DNA of 64,000 nt, from positions 138,871,213-138,935,212 of the forward strand of contig NC_133174.1 in assembly GCF_040802235.1 (NCBI RefSeq). Reading direction: 5' to 3'. The translations under genes were made by a program, and so were the position numbers. Each line of letters starts with the position of its first letter. Position 1 is the stretch's first letter. This document shows positions 35,590 to 46,700 of this stretch, piece after piece. This DNA is from Manis javanica (Eukaryota > Chordata > Mammalia > Pholidota > Manidae). The notes under the pieces were generated by a model. It saw nothing but the letters and a program-made list of their open reading frames with translations. It did not search any database and was not told where the DNA came from.

Positions 35590-37770
35590 CATTTATATTT
35601 CTTCCTATGTTCATAAGTTATCTATTGCATTCATCGTTAAATAATAAATTGGCCTTTTTTGACAAAAATACCCAACAAACTGGGAGTAGAAGGAAATTGC
35701 CTCACTATCATAAAAGTCAAATGTGAAAAGTCCACCTCCCACCTCATATCCAACAGTGAAAAAATGAGAGCATTTCTTGTAAGATTAATAACAAGCCAAG
35801 GATGTCCACTCTTGCCACTTCCATTCAAAATAGTAAGGCCAGACCGAGCCAGGGAATCACACAAGAAAAGGAAATAAAAGGAATCTGACTTGGCAAGAAA
35901 GAAGTAAAATTATGCCTGGCTGCAGATCTCATATGGAGAAAATTGTAAAGATTCTTCCCCAAATCCTCTTAGAACTAATAAATTCAGTGAAGTTTCAGGA
36001 TACAAAATTAACACCCAACAATGACTTGTACTTCTGTGCACTAACAAGGAACAATCTAAAAAGGCAGCTCAGAAGACAATCCATTTTGAACAGCAACAAA
36101 ATGAATGAAATAATTAAGAGTAAACTTAACCAAGGAAGTGAAACACTTGCACACTGAAAATCAGAGAACATTGCGGAAAGAAATTAAAGAAGACACAGTA
36201 AATGGAAAGGACACAGTCTCTTCAATAAACGGTGGGGCTGAGAGTATCTACATGCAAATGAATAAAAGTGGGCCCTTTTTTTGACATCATATACATAAAT
36301 CAGCTCCAAGTGGATTACAGACCCAAATGGAACACCTTAAAGTATAAAACTCTTAGGAAAAAAACAAGGGCAAATTTCCTGACATTGGAATGGGCAATGA
36401 TTTCTGGGATATGGCATGAGAGGCACAAGAAACAAAATAAAATATACATGAGTTCACTAAAGATTTCTGTGAAACAAAGGACACAACACAGTGAAAAGAC
36501 AACGTGTAGAATGGGAGGAAGTATTTGTAAAACATACATCTGATAAGGGTTTAATATCCAGAATATATAAGGAACTCCTACAATTCAGCAGTAAAAAATC
36601 AAGTGACTTAATTAAAAATTGGGTGCTATGGACTGGATTGTGTCCCTCCAAAACTCCTATGTTGAAACCCTAACCCCCAATGTGATGGTATTTGGAGATG
36701 GAGCATTTCGGACGTAAGTAGGGGTGGATGAGGTCATGAGATGGGGCCCTCATGATACGATTGGTCTCATCAAGAAGAAGAGAAAGATCTGGTCTTTCTC
36801 CCTAAGAGTACACACGAAGAAGGGTACCAACACAGAGCAAGATGGAGGGTGCCTAAAAGCAAGGAGGAGAATTTCACCATGAGAGCACCTTGATCTTGGA
36901 CTTCCAGTCTCCAAAAGTGTGAGAAAAACGCATTTCTGAGGATTGTCACTCAGTCTGTGGTATTTCCTTATGGCAGCCCAAGCTGACTAATACAGTGGAA
37001 AAAGGACTTGAATAGATATTTATCCAAAGAAGATACGTGTAAATGGCCCACAAACATATGAAAAGATGCTCAATATCAATAATCACCATGAAAATGCAAA
37101 CAAAAACCACAGCAACATGTCATCTCATACCTGTTAGGATGGCCAGTATGAAAATAACATACAATAACATGTGTTGACAAGGATGTTGGGAAACTGAAAT
37201 GCTTACACACTGTTTGTTGAAATGTAAAGTGTTGCAGCCACTATGTAAAACAGTATGGAGTTTCCTCAAATAATTAGAAATACAACCTCCCTATGATTTG
37301 GCAGTCCAACTTCTGGGTATATATGAATAGAATTTGAAAACAGGATCTTGAATAAATATTTCCACACTCATGGCCACTGCAGCATTATTCACAGTATCCA
37401 AGGTATGAAAGCACCCTAAATGATGGATAAATGGATGAAGAAAATGTGCTATACACACAGACACACACAGGAATATTATTCTGCCTTTAAAAAAGGAGGA
37501 AATCCTCTCATATGCTACATCATGGATGGACCTTGAGGACATTATGCTAAACGAGATAAACCAATCAGAAATGACAAATACTTACATGAGATATCTAAAG
37601 TAATCAAATTCATGGAAACACAAAATGGAATGGTGGTTGCCTGGGGCTTGGGGGAGGATCCCCTGGGGAATTGTTCACTGGTTATAGAGTTTCAGTCATA
37701 GAAGACGAAAAGTCCAAGCAATCTGTTGTACAACAATGTGCATGTAGTGAATAACACCGTGTTGCCAAAA
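35590..37770 (+). repeat. Old L1 ORF2 in a PRDM9-like intron, split by an LTR
   Basis: A sense-strand L1 covers the reverse transcriptase (accaagccaaggatgtccact region at 35790) to the C-terminal and 3' end (tgttgtacaacaatgtgcat at 37722). It is interrupted at 36628-36996 by a MaLR LTR. L1 text up to aaaaattggg resumes after the LTR with ggaaaaaggacttgaatag. The 35385-35590 and 38040-38700 flanks are intron-like. Confidence 0.8.
36628..36996 (+). mobile_element. Solo LTR of the ERVL-MaLR group (MLT1/MST type)
   Basis: A fossil LTR with the classic MaLR wording: tgctatggactggattgtgt at the start, cttgatcttggacttccagt at 36890, and ctgactaatacag at the end. It is better preserved than the one at 2924-3246. 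No internal region is present. Confidence 0.88.
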
Positions 37771-38040
37771 GTAAATTCGAAATGGATCAAAGACCTGAAT
37801 GTAAGTCATGAAACCATAAAACTCTTAGAAAAAAACATAGGCAAAAATCTCTTGGACATAAACATGAGTAACTTCTTCATGAACATATCTCTCCCGGCAA
37901 GGGAAACAAAAGCAAAAATGAACAAGTGGGACTATATCAAGCTGAAAAGCTTCTCTACAGCAAAGGATACCATGAATAGAACAAAAAGGTACCCTACAGT
38001 ATGGGAGAATATATTAATAAATGACAGATCCGATAAAGGT
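37770..38040 (+). repeat. Internal fragment of young-family L1 ORF2
   Basis: About 270 bases almost identical to 15180-15440 (copy B) and 11460-11720 (copy A), encoding [20 protein letters not shown] and the [15 protein letters not shown] passage. It starts and stops in the middle of ORF2, and no 3' end or A-tail follows. It sits at the 3' end of an older L1. Confidence 0.88.
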
Positions 38041-38700
38041 ATGATTAGATATGCATACATAAATCATGTAACTTCACATAATATATTAATCATTCCCTCT
38101 TCTGAATCATTTAATCCAATGACTGAACTATCATGAGATTAGTGTTAGAAAGCTCCCTTTTGGATTTATAGTCTAATTAGGATTTCCTTAACTGCCTTTT
38201 CATTAGTTAACAATGTTTACAAATGTAAATAGCAATGATATATTTTAAAGTATGGAGAGTTAACACTGGAAAACCTATATATCCACCAACATTCAGTCTT
38301 ATTGCAACATTCTGCTACAAAAGGCTTCAGGTCTTTATTTCTCCTTCAAAAATCAAACACAAAAATCAAAACAAACAGAAAACTAATCAATATACAGTGA
38401 CGCCACCTGCCAGCCCTTCCTTCTTCTCTTGTGGTGATAACTATTCTGAATTTGGTATTTTTTATCATGTTCCAATTGTTATAGATCTGTTAATTAATAT
38501 ATCTTTAAATAACATATATAATTACTTTACCCATTTAAAAATTTTATATGAATAGCCTCTTACTGTATAATATGCTGTTTTGTATCTTGCTTGCTTTGTG
38601 AACGTCTGTGATTTTGAGGAAATAGTGTTTCTGTTGTTACCTCCTGAGACGCAGCTGGTTCCTGAACCCAGGTCAGCTTCAGGACACCCTTAAATCCTCC
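38040..38700. other. AT-rich intron remainder of the PRDM9-like locus
   Basis: AT-rich sequence without a recognised gene. The 38160-38600 part resembles an antisense L1 tail (tattgcaacattctgctaca, tcttgcttgctttgtgaacg), but the family is not clear. Confidence 0.4.
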
Positions 38701-38711
38701 TGGCTCCTCAC

Positions 38712-38819
38712 CTTGCTGCCTGGGCATCCATTCTTCATCAGAATCCTCAGTGTCATCCACCTGGGGCTTGGTGGCCTGCCTGCGACAACGCGTGAGAGCT
38801 GGTCGAGGAGATCTGAGAC
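38712..38819 (-). pseudogene. PRDM9-like: PRDM9-like exon encoding [10 protein letters not shown]
   Basis: The minus strand encodes [18 protein letters not shown], then [17 protein letters not shown]. Human PRDM9 has LRATRPAFMCHRRQAIKL, then [17 protein letters not shown]. The exon is 108 bases, open throughout, and bounded by acceptor ...gcttctttccag (AG at 38820-38821) and donor CAAG|GTGAGG (GT at 38710-38711). Phase 1 on both sides agrees with PRDM9. No disabling change is seen in this exon. Confidence 0.93.
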
Positions 38820-39130
38820 CTGGAAAGAAGCAAAATCTTTGTCTTAAAAGGGAAGAGCTGGAAGAATGAACAAAGCACAGCAAGAAATGAAAGCACTATA
38901 AAGTCATAGCGACTCAGTGGGATGTGCTGGGAGGGTCTAGAGTAAGGCAGGAGGTGAGCTCCGCATTACCGGTACTGGCCGCACACTGATACAGGGAGCA
39001 TTTCCCTCTGGGTTTGTCTCCACACAGAAGGGAACTGTGGGCAGACAGAACCACCTGAGAGAGAGCCGGGCTCATGCAGGGGTTGCAGACTTGCTTCCCA
39101 GGCTACTCTGCACTCCACATGTCGTGTTCC

Positions 39131-39253
39131 CTGCAGCAACCAGTGCTTCATAGTTCCTTTTCACATTCCTGTATCGGGTTTTCTCCCAGTCTCCCATCTC
39201 TGTCCATTCTTTGTCGGAGAAGTATCTGGAAATGTCTTTGAAAGCATCTCTGG
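39131..39253 (-). pseudogene. PRDM9-like: PRDM9-like KRAB exon
   Basis: The minus strand encodes [16 protein letters not shown] followed by [19 protein letters not shown] and LVAA. This matches the PRDM9 KRAB-related domain ([35 protein letters not shown]) and clearly not the SSX family, which lacks [12 protein letters not shown]. The KRAB domain recruits partner proteins in PRDM9. The frame is open. An acceptor is present (AG at 39254-39255). The donor site reads GCAG|GGAAC where PRDM9 has G|GT, so splicing to the next exon is probably lost unless a downstream GT is used. Confidence 0.92.
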
Positions 39254-39259
39254 CTGAGA

Positions 39260-41400
39260 GAAAATAACAGGTTCCATCAGTGATTTACTAATACAAGTCA
39301 GAACTGTGAGCTGGGCCTTCTGCTCCGTCTTGCATGTAGGCTGTAGCCTGAGGCCGCTGGGTGGTCTCTGAAATAAGGGTGAAGACTCGGTCTCCTGACT
39401 GGGTCCTCAATTACTGTGCAAACACCAAGCGAGCATTTTCCCATCCCTCCGCTGACGTAGAGCAGTTGCTGATCCCGTTTTCTCCCCATGTCTCAGACAC
39501 CCTGCCTGCACTCACAGAGAGGGTCGCCTACTGGTGCAGGCTCCTTGTCACCGGGCCCCTCTTCCCCTCCTTCTTACAGACCCCATCTGGAGCCTGGCTT
39601 CACCTCCCACACCTCTCACCGTGGCCTTCCAGCTCGTTGCCTTTGAGTGGCCCTCGGTATGTTGAGAAGAAGAGTGTGTAGTTATGTAAATTCTCATAAG
39701 ACAGTGTATAGACGCAACATAAGTTACATATGGTTCAAAGATTTAAACACAACTAATGCAATAATAGGTATATTAGAAAAATCACTGGGAGAGTTTTAAA
39801 TCTGAAGGCATGTTTAAAGAATGTAGGTCTAAGAAGGCCTCATAAATAACGCATAAGTAAAACCAAATAAAAACAGAAAACCTGGAAAAAGGAGCCCCCA
39901 AGCCAATTCCTGAGCTGGCATAGAACACACCCTTTGGATGTTTCAATTCCCCACAATCCCATGGTTGAGGCAAATGCCTCCTCCCTGACAGCCTCTTGGT
40001 CTGCCAAGAGAGGTTAAAATCCTCACTGAATGTGCCCCTGGCTCAACAACTGTACAGCGGCCTGTGGTCCTGACATCCTTGGCCTGCTGGTTGTAAAAAA
40101 CCTGTTTTTTTTCATACCTTTTGAGAATTAAGTGCATGAGAGTGAGTGTGTCTCTAAGCAGGCCGTTTCTCACTGCGTGGTCTTGTAGAGCCACTGGCTA
40201 CCTTGGCTCAGCCACTGGGGCCTCCAGTGGATTCTACGGTATGGAATAATCTTTGAGACTCTCACTGCCCCCTGATCAAGAATCTCCTTACCATCCTAGC
40301 TTTTGGTCTCTGCTCTTTCTGAAGGAGAAGAGACTGGAAATGAGCCAACTTCTTCTTCGGGGATGGGTGAGGAATGTGGTCAGGGGTCAGGTGTGACTCC
40401 TGGGCTCCCACCTCCCAGGGACATAAATGATGTCTGTATGCCTTTGGAGGGCACAGGGGCTCTTCTGGGCCCATCTTGAGATGCCGAGACCTGACACCTG
40501 AGGCAGGAGCCTTGCATTTACCACCAGCAGCAACACTGCCTTTTTGGTAAGTGGAGAGCTTCATGCCTCTGTGGGAGGACACCAGGAGCACCGCCTGGGT
40601 GACTGCCACCCCAGCTGTCCGTTTGCCCCCTCCTCCCTTGGGTTTCAGGTTTGCCACAGCTGCACTGGGCCATGAGTGATATGGAATCTGCTGCTTTTCC
40701 CACCTGGCATCTGTTCTCATGCCATGTCCGTCACCTCAGCTTCCCTGGAACTACGTCTCACCTGCTTCAGTCCAAGCAGTTCCAGAGGCAGACCCCATGT
40801 TCCAACCATCTCCAAGATGGGCTATGATCCCAGTCTAGCCAGCCACACATCCTATCCTCTGGGTGCTGTGATGGGTTCAGCGATGAGAATGTGAACAAGC
40901 CAGGCTAAAGGCATTTAAACCTGTGGCTTTTCATGGATCTCCAGAGAAGGAGAAACCATTCCTGCTAGAATGGACAGTGAGTGGGTGTCGGCCTGTAGCT
41001 GCTCAAGGTCCCAGATGCAGCAAGAGAGTTTGTGCCTGTGAATGGGGCCACCCCAAAGGCACACAGTACACTGGAGGATTGGAAGAGAGTCTGGGTCACA
41101 CTGTGAGAGGGCGAACAGCTGGACCTCCCAGGCCCTAACCTGATCTTAAACTTGCCTCATACTTTTCCATTAAAAAATAATTTATTCTACTTCACTAGGT
41201 GTGTCCACTGTCTTGCAAAAACAAATTCCTAGTTGACATATCAATGTCAGTAATTCCTGAGAATCCCTCCACCTGGAGTCCTCGCTGGGTGGGGCAAGCC
41301 TGGGAGAGATGAAGACATTGCGTGGGGCCAGATCTCAAGGGGGCTGCCACACAGCTCTGTCCTTGTTCCTTCCCAGTCGGGGGAGAGGAAGCCCTGGAAC
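39260..41400. other. Interval upstream of the KRAB exon
   Basis: No gene recognised. 39670-39900 is AT-rich and may be an old L1 3' fragment. 40262-40720 holds a 152-codon open frame on the minus strand whose near-end ATG is followed by a donor-like GTAAGG (GT at 40290-40291). It could be a 5' exon of the PRDM9-like gene, but I do not recognise its product. 41160-41400 is unassigned. Confidence 0.35.
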
Positions 41401-41416
41401 AGTGACAGGACAATCA

Positions 41417-43345
41417 AGATCAGAGCAGAAAGAAATAAAATCGAGAAGAATAAGACAATAGAAAGAATCAATGAAAGCAGGAGCTGGTTTTTGGGAAAAT
41501 AAACAAAATAGATAAACCCCAAGCCAGACTTATCAAGGAAAAAGGAGAGTCTACACACTTGACCAGAATCAGAAATGAGAAGGGAAAAATCACTACGGAC
41601 ACCAAAGACACCCAAAGAATTATTAGAGAATACTGTGAAAAATTATATGTTAACAGACTGGATAACCTAGAAGAAATGGACAATTTTCTAGAAAAATACG
41701 ACTTTCCAAGACTGACCCAGGAAGAAATGTAAACTCTGAGCAGACCAATTACCAGAAATGAAATTGAATTGGTAATAAAAAAACTACCTCAGAACAAAAC
41801 TACAGGTCCAGATGTCTTCACCGCTAAATTTTATCAAACATTTCATGAAGACCTAACACCCTTCCTCCTTAAAGTTTTCCAAAAAGTAGAAAAGGAGGGA
41901 ATACTTCCAGTCTCATTCTATGATGCCAGCATCAGTCTAGTACCCAAACCAGGTAAAGACACCACACACACACAAAAATTACAGACCAATATCCCTAAGG
42001 AAAATAGATGTAAAAATACTCAAGAACTTATTAGCAAACCAAATTCAAAAATACATCACAATGAATATCCATTATAACCAAGTGGGATTTATTCCAGGGA
42101 TGCAAGGATGGTGCCATATTAAAAAATCCATCAACATCATGCACATCAACCAAAAGAAGGACAAAAATCAAAGGATCATCCCCATAGATGCTGAAAAAGC
42201 ATTTGACAAAATTCAACATACATTCATGGTAAAAACTCTACAAAATGGGTATAGAGGGCAAGTTCCTCAACATAATAAAGGGCACATATGACAAACCCAC
42301 AGCCAACATCATACTGGACAGTGAGAAGCTGAAGCTTTTTTTTTAAGATTGGGAACAAAGCAAGGATGCCCACTCTCCCCACTTTCATTCAGCATAGCAC
42401 TTGATGCCCTAACAATGGCAGTTGGACAACACGAAGAAATAAATGGCATCTGGATTGATAAGGAAGAAGTTAAACTGTTACTGTTTGCAGATGGCATGAT
42501 ATTGTAAATAAAAAACCCTAAAGAATCCACTCCAAAACTACTAGAACTAATATCAGAATTCAGCAAAGTTGCAGGATACAAAATTAATACGCAGAAATCT
42601 CTTGATTTCCTATACACTAACAATGAACTAGCAGAGTGAGAAATCAGGAAAACAATTCCACTCACAGTTGCATCAAAAAGAATAAAATACTTAAGAATAA
42701 ACCTTACCAAAGAAGTAAAAGACCTATACTCTGAAAACTACAGGACACTCATGAGAGAAATCAAAGAAGATACCAATAAATGAAAACTCACCATGGATAG
42801 GAAGAATTAATATTGTCAAAATGGCCATCCTGCCTAAAGCAATCTGCAGATTCAATGCAATCCCTATCAAAATACCAAAAGCATTCTTCAACGGACTAGA
42901 GAAAATCGTCCTAAAATTCATATGGAACCACAAAAGGCCTCAAATAGCCAAAGCAACTCTGAGAAGGAAGAATAAAGCTGGGGCATAATGCTCCCCAACT
43001 TCAAGCTCTACTACAAAGCCACAGTAATCAAGACGATTTGGTACTGGCACAAGAACAGACCCATAGACCAATGGAACAGACTAGAGAGCCCAGATATAAA
43101 CCCAAGCATATATGGTCAATTAATATATGATAAGGGAGCCATGGACATACAATGAAGCAACAAGAGTCTCTTCAACAACTGGTGTCTGCAAAACTGGACA
43201 GTTACATGCAAGAGAATGAAACTGGATTATTGTCTACCTCCATATGCAAAAGTAAACTCAAAATGCACCAGAGGCCTGAATGTATGTCATGAAATCATAA
43301 ACCTCTTAGAAGAAAACAGGCAAAAATTTCTTGAATATATATATA
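41417..43345 (+). mobile_element. Intermediate-age L1 fragment (copy C), ORF2
   Basis: Sense-strand L1 from a point equal to about 9610 of copy A, through the reverse transcriptase ([16 protein letters not shown] near 42180; the FADD site is altered to FADG near 42486), to just before the end of ORF2. It stops near 43345 without a 3' untranslated region or tail. Divergence from copies A and B is visibly higher than between those two, and stops and shifts are frequent. Confidence 0.85.
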
Positions 43346-43700
43346 AGGGCTGCTTTGTATTCCTTCCCAATAGTTGTGCCTCAGAACAATACCAAACAAT
43401 TGTGCTGAAAGAAGGTATCTCTTTATCCAGACTAGTACCTTTAAAAATTCTATTGTCACTTGTGATTTGGATTGATTAGCAATTACTCACTGTCTATGTG
43501 CTGTCGTGAGTGCTTGTATTTTTTAAAACTTTTTTTTCAACTTATCCTCTTATTTTGGTTTAGCTGTGTCTCTAAGAAACAACGCATAACATACACACTA
43601 TGTATAAATAAAAATGTATATAAGCTAACCAAATTTGAGATAATTTTTATTCAGGAATTTTATTTATTAATTTAATTATGATTAACATTCTTATTCATGA
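43345..43700. other. AT-rich junction
   Basis: Sequence between L1 copy C and the next antisense L1. No gene or clear repeat family was recognised. Confidence 0.3.
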
Positions 43701-46700
43701 CTTACTAATTTCTATTTCACTGAGCCAAATTAATTACTGATTTTGAGATAAATTTCACAGAACATAAACTTAACCATTTTAAAGGGTACATTTATATAAC
43801 ATTTAGTGTATTCACAATACTGTTAAAGCATCACTTATATCTAGTTTAAACTATTTTCGTCATTCTAAAAGGAAGCACCCTACCCATGAAGCAGTCACTT
43901 CCTATTCATCCTTCCTCCAGCTCCTGACAACCACTATTCTTTCTCTTTTTAATGAGGATACTTATTCTGCATATTTCATATAAATAGAATTGTACAGTAT
44001 TTGCTCTTATGTTTCTGGCTTCTTTCACTTAGCCTAATGTTTTAGAGGTTCATCCACATTATAGCATGTATTGGTACTTCATTCCTCTTTATAGAATAGT
44101 ATTCTATTGTATGTATATTCCACATTTGGTTTATCTGTTCATTCATTGATGGGCATTTGAGTTGTTTCCACCTTTTGGCTATTGTGAGTAGTGCTGCTAT
44201 GAACACTCATGTCTGCAGATTTGTTTTTGTACTTGTTTTCAATTATTTTGCATATATGCATAGGAATGGAATTGCTGGGTCACCTGCTAATTCTAAGTTT
44301 AATTTATTGAGGAACTCCTAAAATGTTACCCCTTTTAACTGAATCATTGTACATTCCCATAAGCAATATATGGGAGTTTCCATTTCTCTAGATCTTTGTT
44401 ACTATCTGACACACTGATTATAGCTGTTCTAGAAGGCATGAAGTTTTATCTCATTGTGGTTTTGACATACATGTCTCTAATGACTAATAATATTCAGCAT
44501 CCTTTCATGGGCCTGTTGGCCATTTGGATATCATCTTTGGAGAAATGTCTATTCAAGTCCTCTGCCCAATTTGAAACTGGGTCGTTTGTTCTTGATATAT
44601 AAGTATACGTTATATATTTGGATAATAGACTCTTGCAAACATTTTATCCCATTTTTGGGGATTGTCTTTTCACTTTCTTGATGGTGTTCTTTGAAGCACA
44701 AGTTTTTAATTTTGATGAAGTCCAATTTACCTATTTTTCTTTTCTTGTTCATGCTTTTGGTGTCATGTCTCAGAATCCATTGCCAAAGTCGTTGTCATGA
44801 AGATTTACCTCTATGTTTTCTTCCAGGAGTTTTATGGTTTTTGCTCTAATACTTAGATCACAGATCCATTTTGAATTGTTTTTATGGTGGGAGGGTTTCA
44901 ACTTCATTCTTTTGCAGCTGGATATCCAGTTCTCTCAGTACCATTTGTTGTAGGGACTATTCTATTAAATGATCTTGATTTGACACTCTTGTTGAAAATC
45001 AATTGGCCATAGATATACAAGATTATTTCTGGACCTTCAGTTCAATTCTAGTGATCTTTATGTCTGTCCTTATGCCAGTACTACACTGTTTTGATTACTG
45101 TAGCCCTGTAGTAAGTTTTGAAATAAACAAGTCCTCAAAATTTGTTATTATTTTTAAATATTTTTCTGGTCCTTCAGGGTCCCATGCAATTCCATGTGAA
45201 CTTTAGGATCACCTTTTCTGTATCTGCAAAAAAAGTCCATTGGGATTTTGATAGGGATTAAACTGAATCCTTAGATTGCCTTGGATAGTATTGCTATGTT
45301 AACAATATTAAATCTTCCAGTCCACAAACATGGCATGTCTTTCCATTTACTTTGATCTTCTTTAATTTATTTCAGCAATGCTTTGTGGTTTTCAGTGTAA
45401 GATTTTTATACCTCCTTGGTTAAATAATTAAAGAATTTTAATAAATTCTTTTTCTTAAAATTCTTTTTGATGCTCTTGTAAATGGAACTGCTCTCCTAAA
45501 ATCCTTTTTGTATTATTGCTAGTGTATAAAAATGCAATGGGTTGATCTTGTATTCTCCAACTTTGTTGAATTGGATTCTTTGAGATTTTCTATATATAGA
45601 AGTTTTCTCTTCATTTCCAGTTTGGATGCCTTTTATTGACTAATTACCCTGGCTAGACCTTCCAAATGTTAAACCATAGGTTGAAAGAAGGCATCATTGT
45701 CTTGTTTCTTATCTTAGAGGAAAGTTTTCAGTCTTTCACCATTGAGTATGACATTAGCTGTGGACTTTTCAGAAATGCCCTTTGAGGCATTTCTTTACTA
45801 TTCCTAGTTTGTTGAATATTTTTTCAAGGAAGCTGTTGGATTTTGTCAAGTCCTTTTTTCTGCACCAATTGAGATGATCAAAAGTTTTTGTCCTTTATAA
45901 TACATGATGTAGTACATTGATTGGTTTCATTTGTTGAACCACCCTTATACTGCTGGGTTATATCCTACTTGGTAATGATGTATAATCCTTTTAATATTCA
46001 GCTGGATTTGATTTTCTAATATTTTGTTGAAGGTTTTTGTATTTATATTCACAAGCAATGCTAGCCTATACTTTTCTTGAGATGTCTTTATATGGCTTTG
46101 GTATCAGGGTAGTGCGGGCTTTATAGAATGAGTTAGGAAATGTTACCACCTCTTCTATTTTTTTGGAAGAGTTTGAAAAAGACATTAATTATTCTTTTAA
46201 CTATTTGGTACAATACACTAGTAAAGCCCTCTGGTCCTGGGTTTTTCTTTTGGAGATGTTTTTCATTACTGGTTAATCTCTACACTTGATATAGGTCTGT
46301 GCAAATTTTCTATTTCATCTTGAGTCAGTTTTGGTTCTTTGTGTTTTTCTTGGAATTTGCCTATTTCATCTAGATTATTTAACTTGTTGGCATACAATTA
46401 TTCAAAGTATTCTCTTACAATCCTTTTTATTTCTGAAGGATCTTTAGTAACATCCCCACACTTATTTCTGAATTTAGCAATTTGAATCTTCCCTTTTTTT
46501 TCTTAATCAACCTAGTTAAGTGTCAATTTTGTCTTTTGGCTTCATTATTTCCTTTTTTCCCTATTTTCTATTTAGCTTATCTACACTATAATGTTTATTA
46601 TTTCCTTCTTTCTGCTACCTTTGTATTTAGCTTTCTCTTCTTTTACTAATTCCTTAAGATATAAAGTTTGGTTATTGATTTAGATTCTCTCTTCTTTTTT

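Larger units (their letters stand above)
32101..39253 (-). pseudogene. PRDM9-like: PRDM9/PRDM7-like gene relic, PR/SET exons missing
   Basis: Five separate exons in the right order and orientation match human PRDM9: KRAB (39131-39253), the [10 protein letters not shown] exon (38712-38819), a 50-base linker exon (35333-35382), the SEQAQKPVSP exon (about 33870-33945) and the zinc-finger exon (32169-32779). PRDM9 binds DNA through its C2H2 array, trimethylates H3K4 and H3K36, and directs meiotic break sites. Its paralogue PRDM7 arose by duplication. Here the exons for the SSXRD and PR/SET parts are not found between 32780 and 33870, where an LTR, an L2 and a MIR now lie. Because exons and introns are kept, this is a DNA-level duplicate or displaced gene and not a retrocopy. 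Two stops and one lost splice donor make function unlikely. X-linked PRDM9-like copies are known in ruminants. Confidence 0.88.

Noticed and set aside
38712-39253. SSX family gene
   Set aside because: SSX proteins also have a KRAB-like domain, but [12 protein letters not shown] and the [10 protein letters not shown] exon with its phases are specific to PRDM9/PRDM7.
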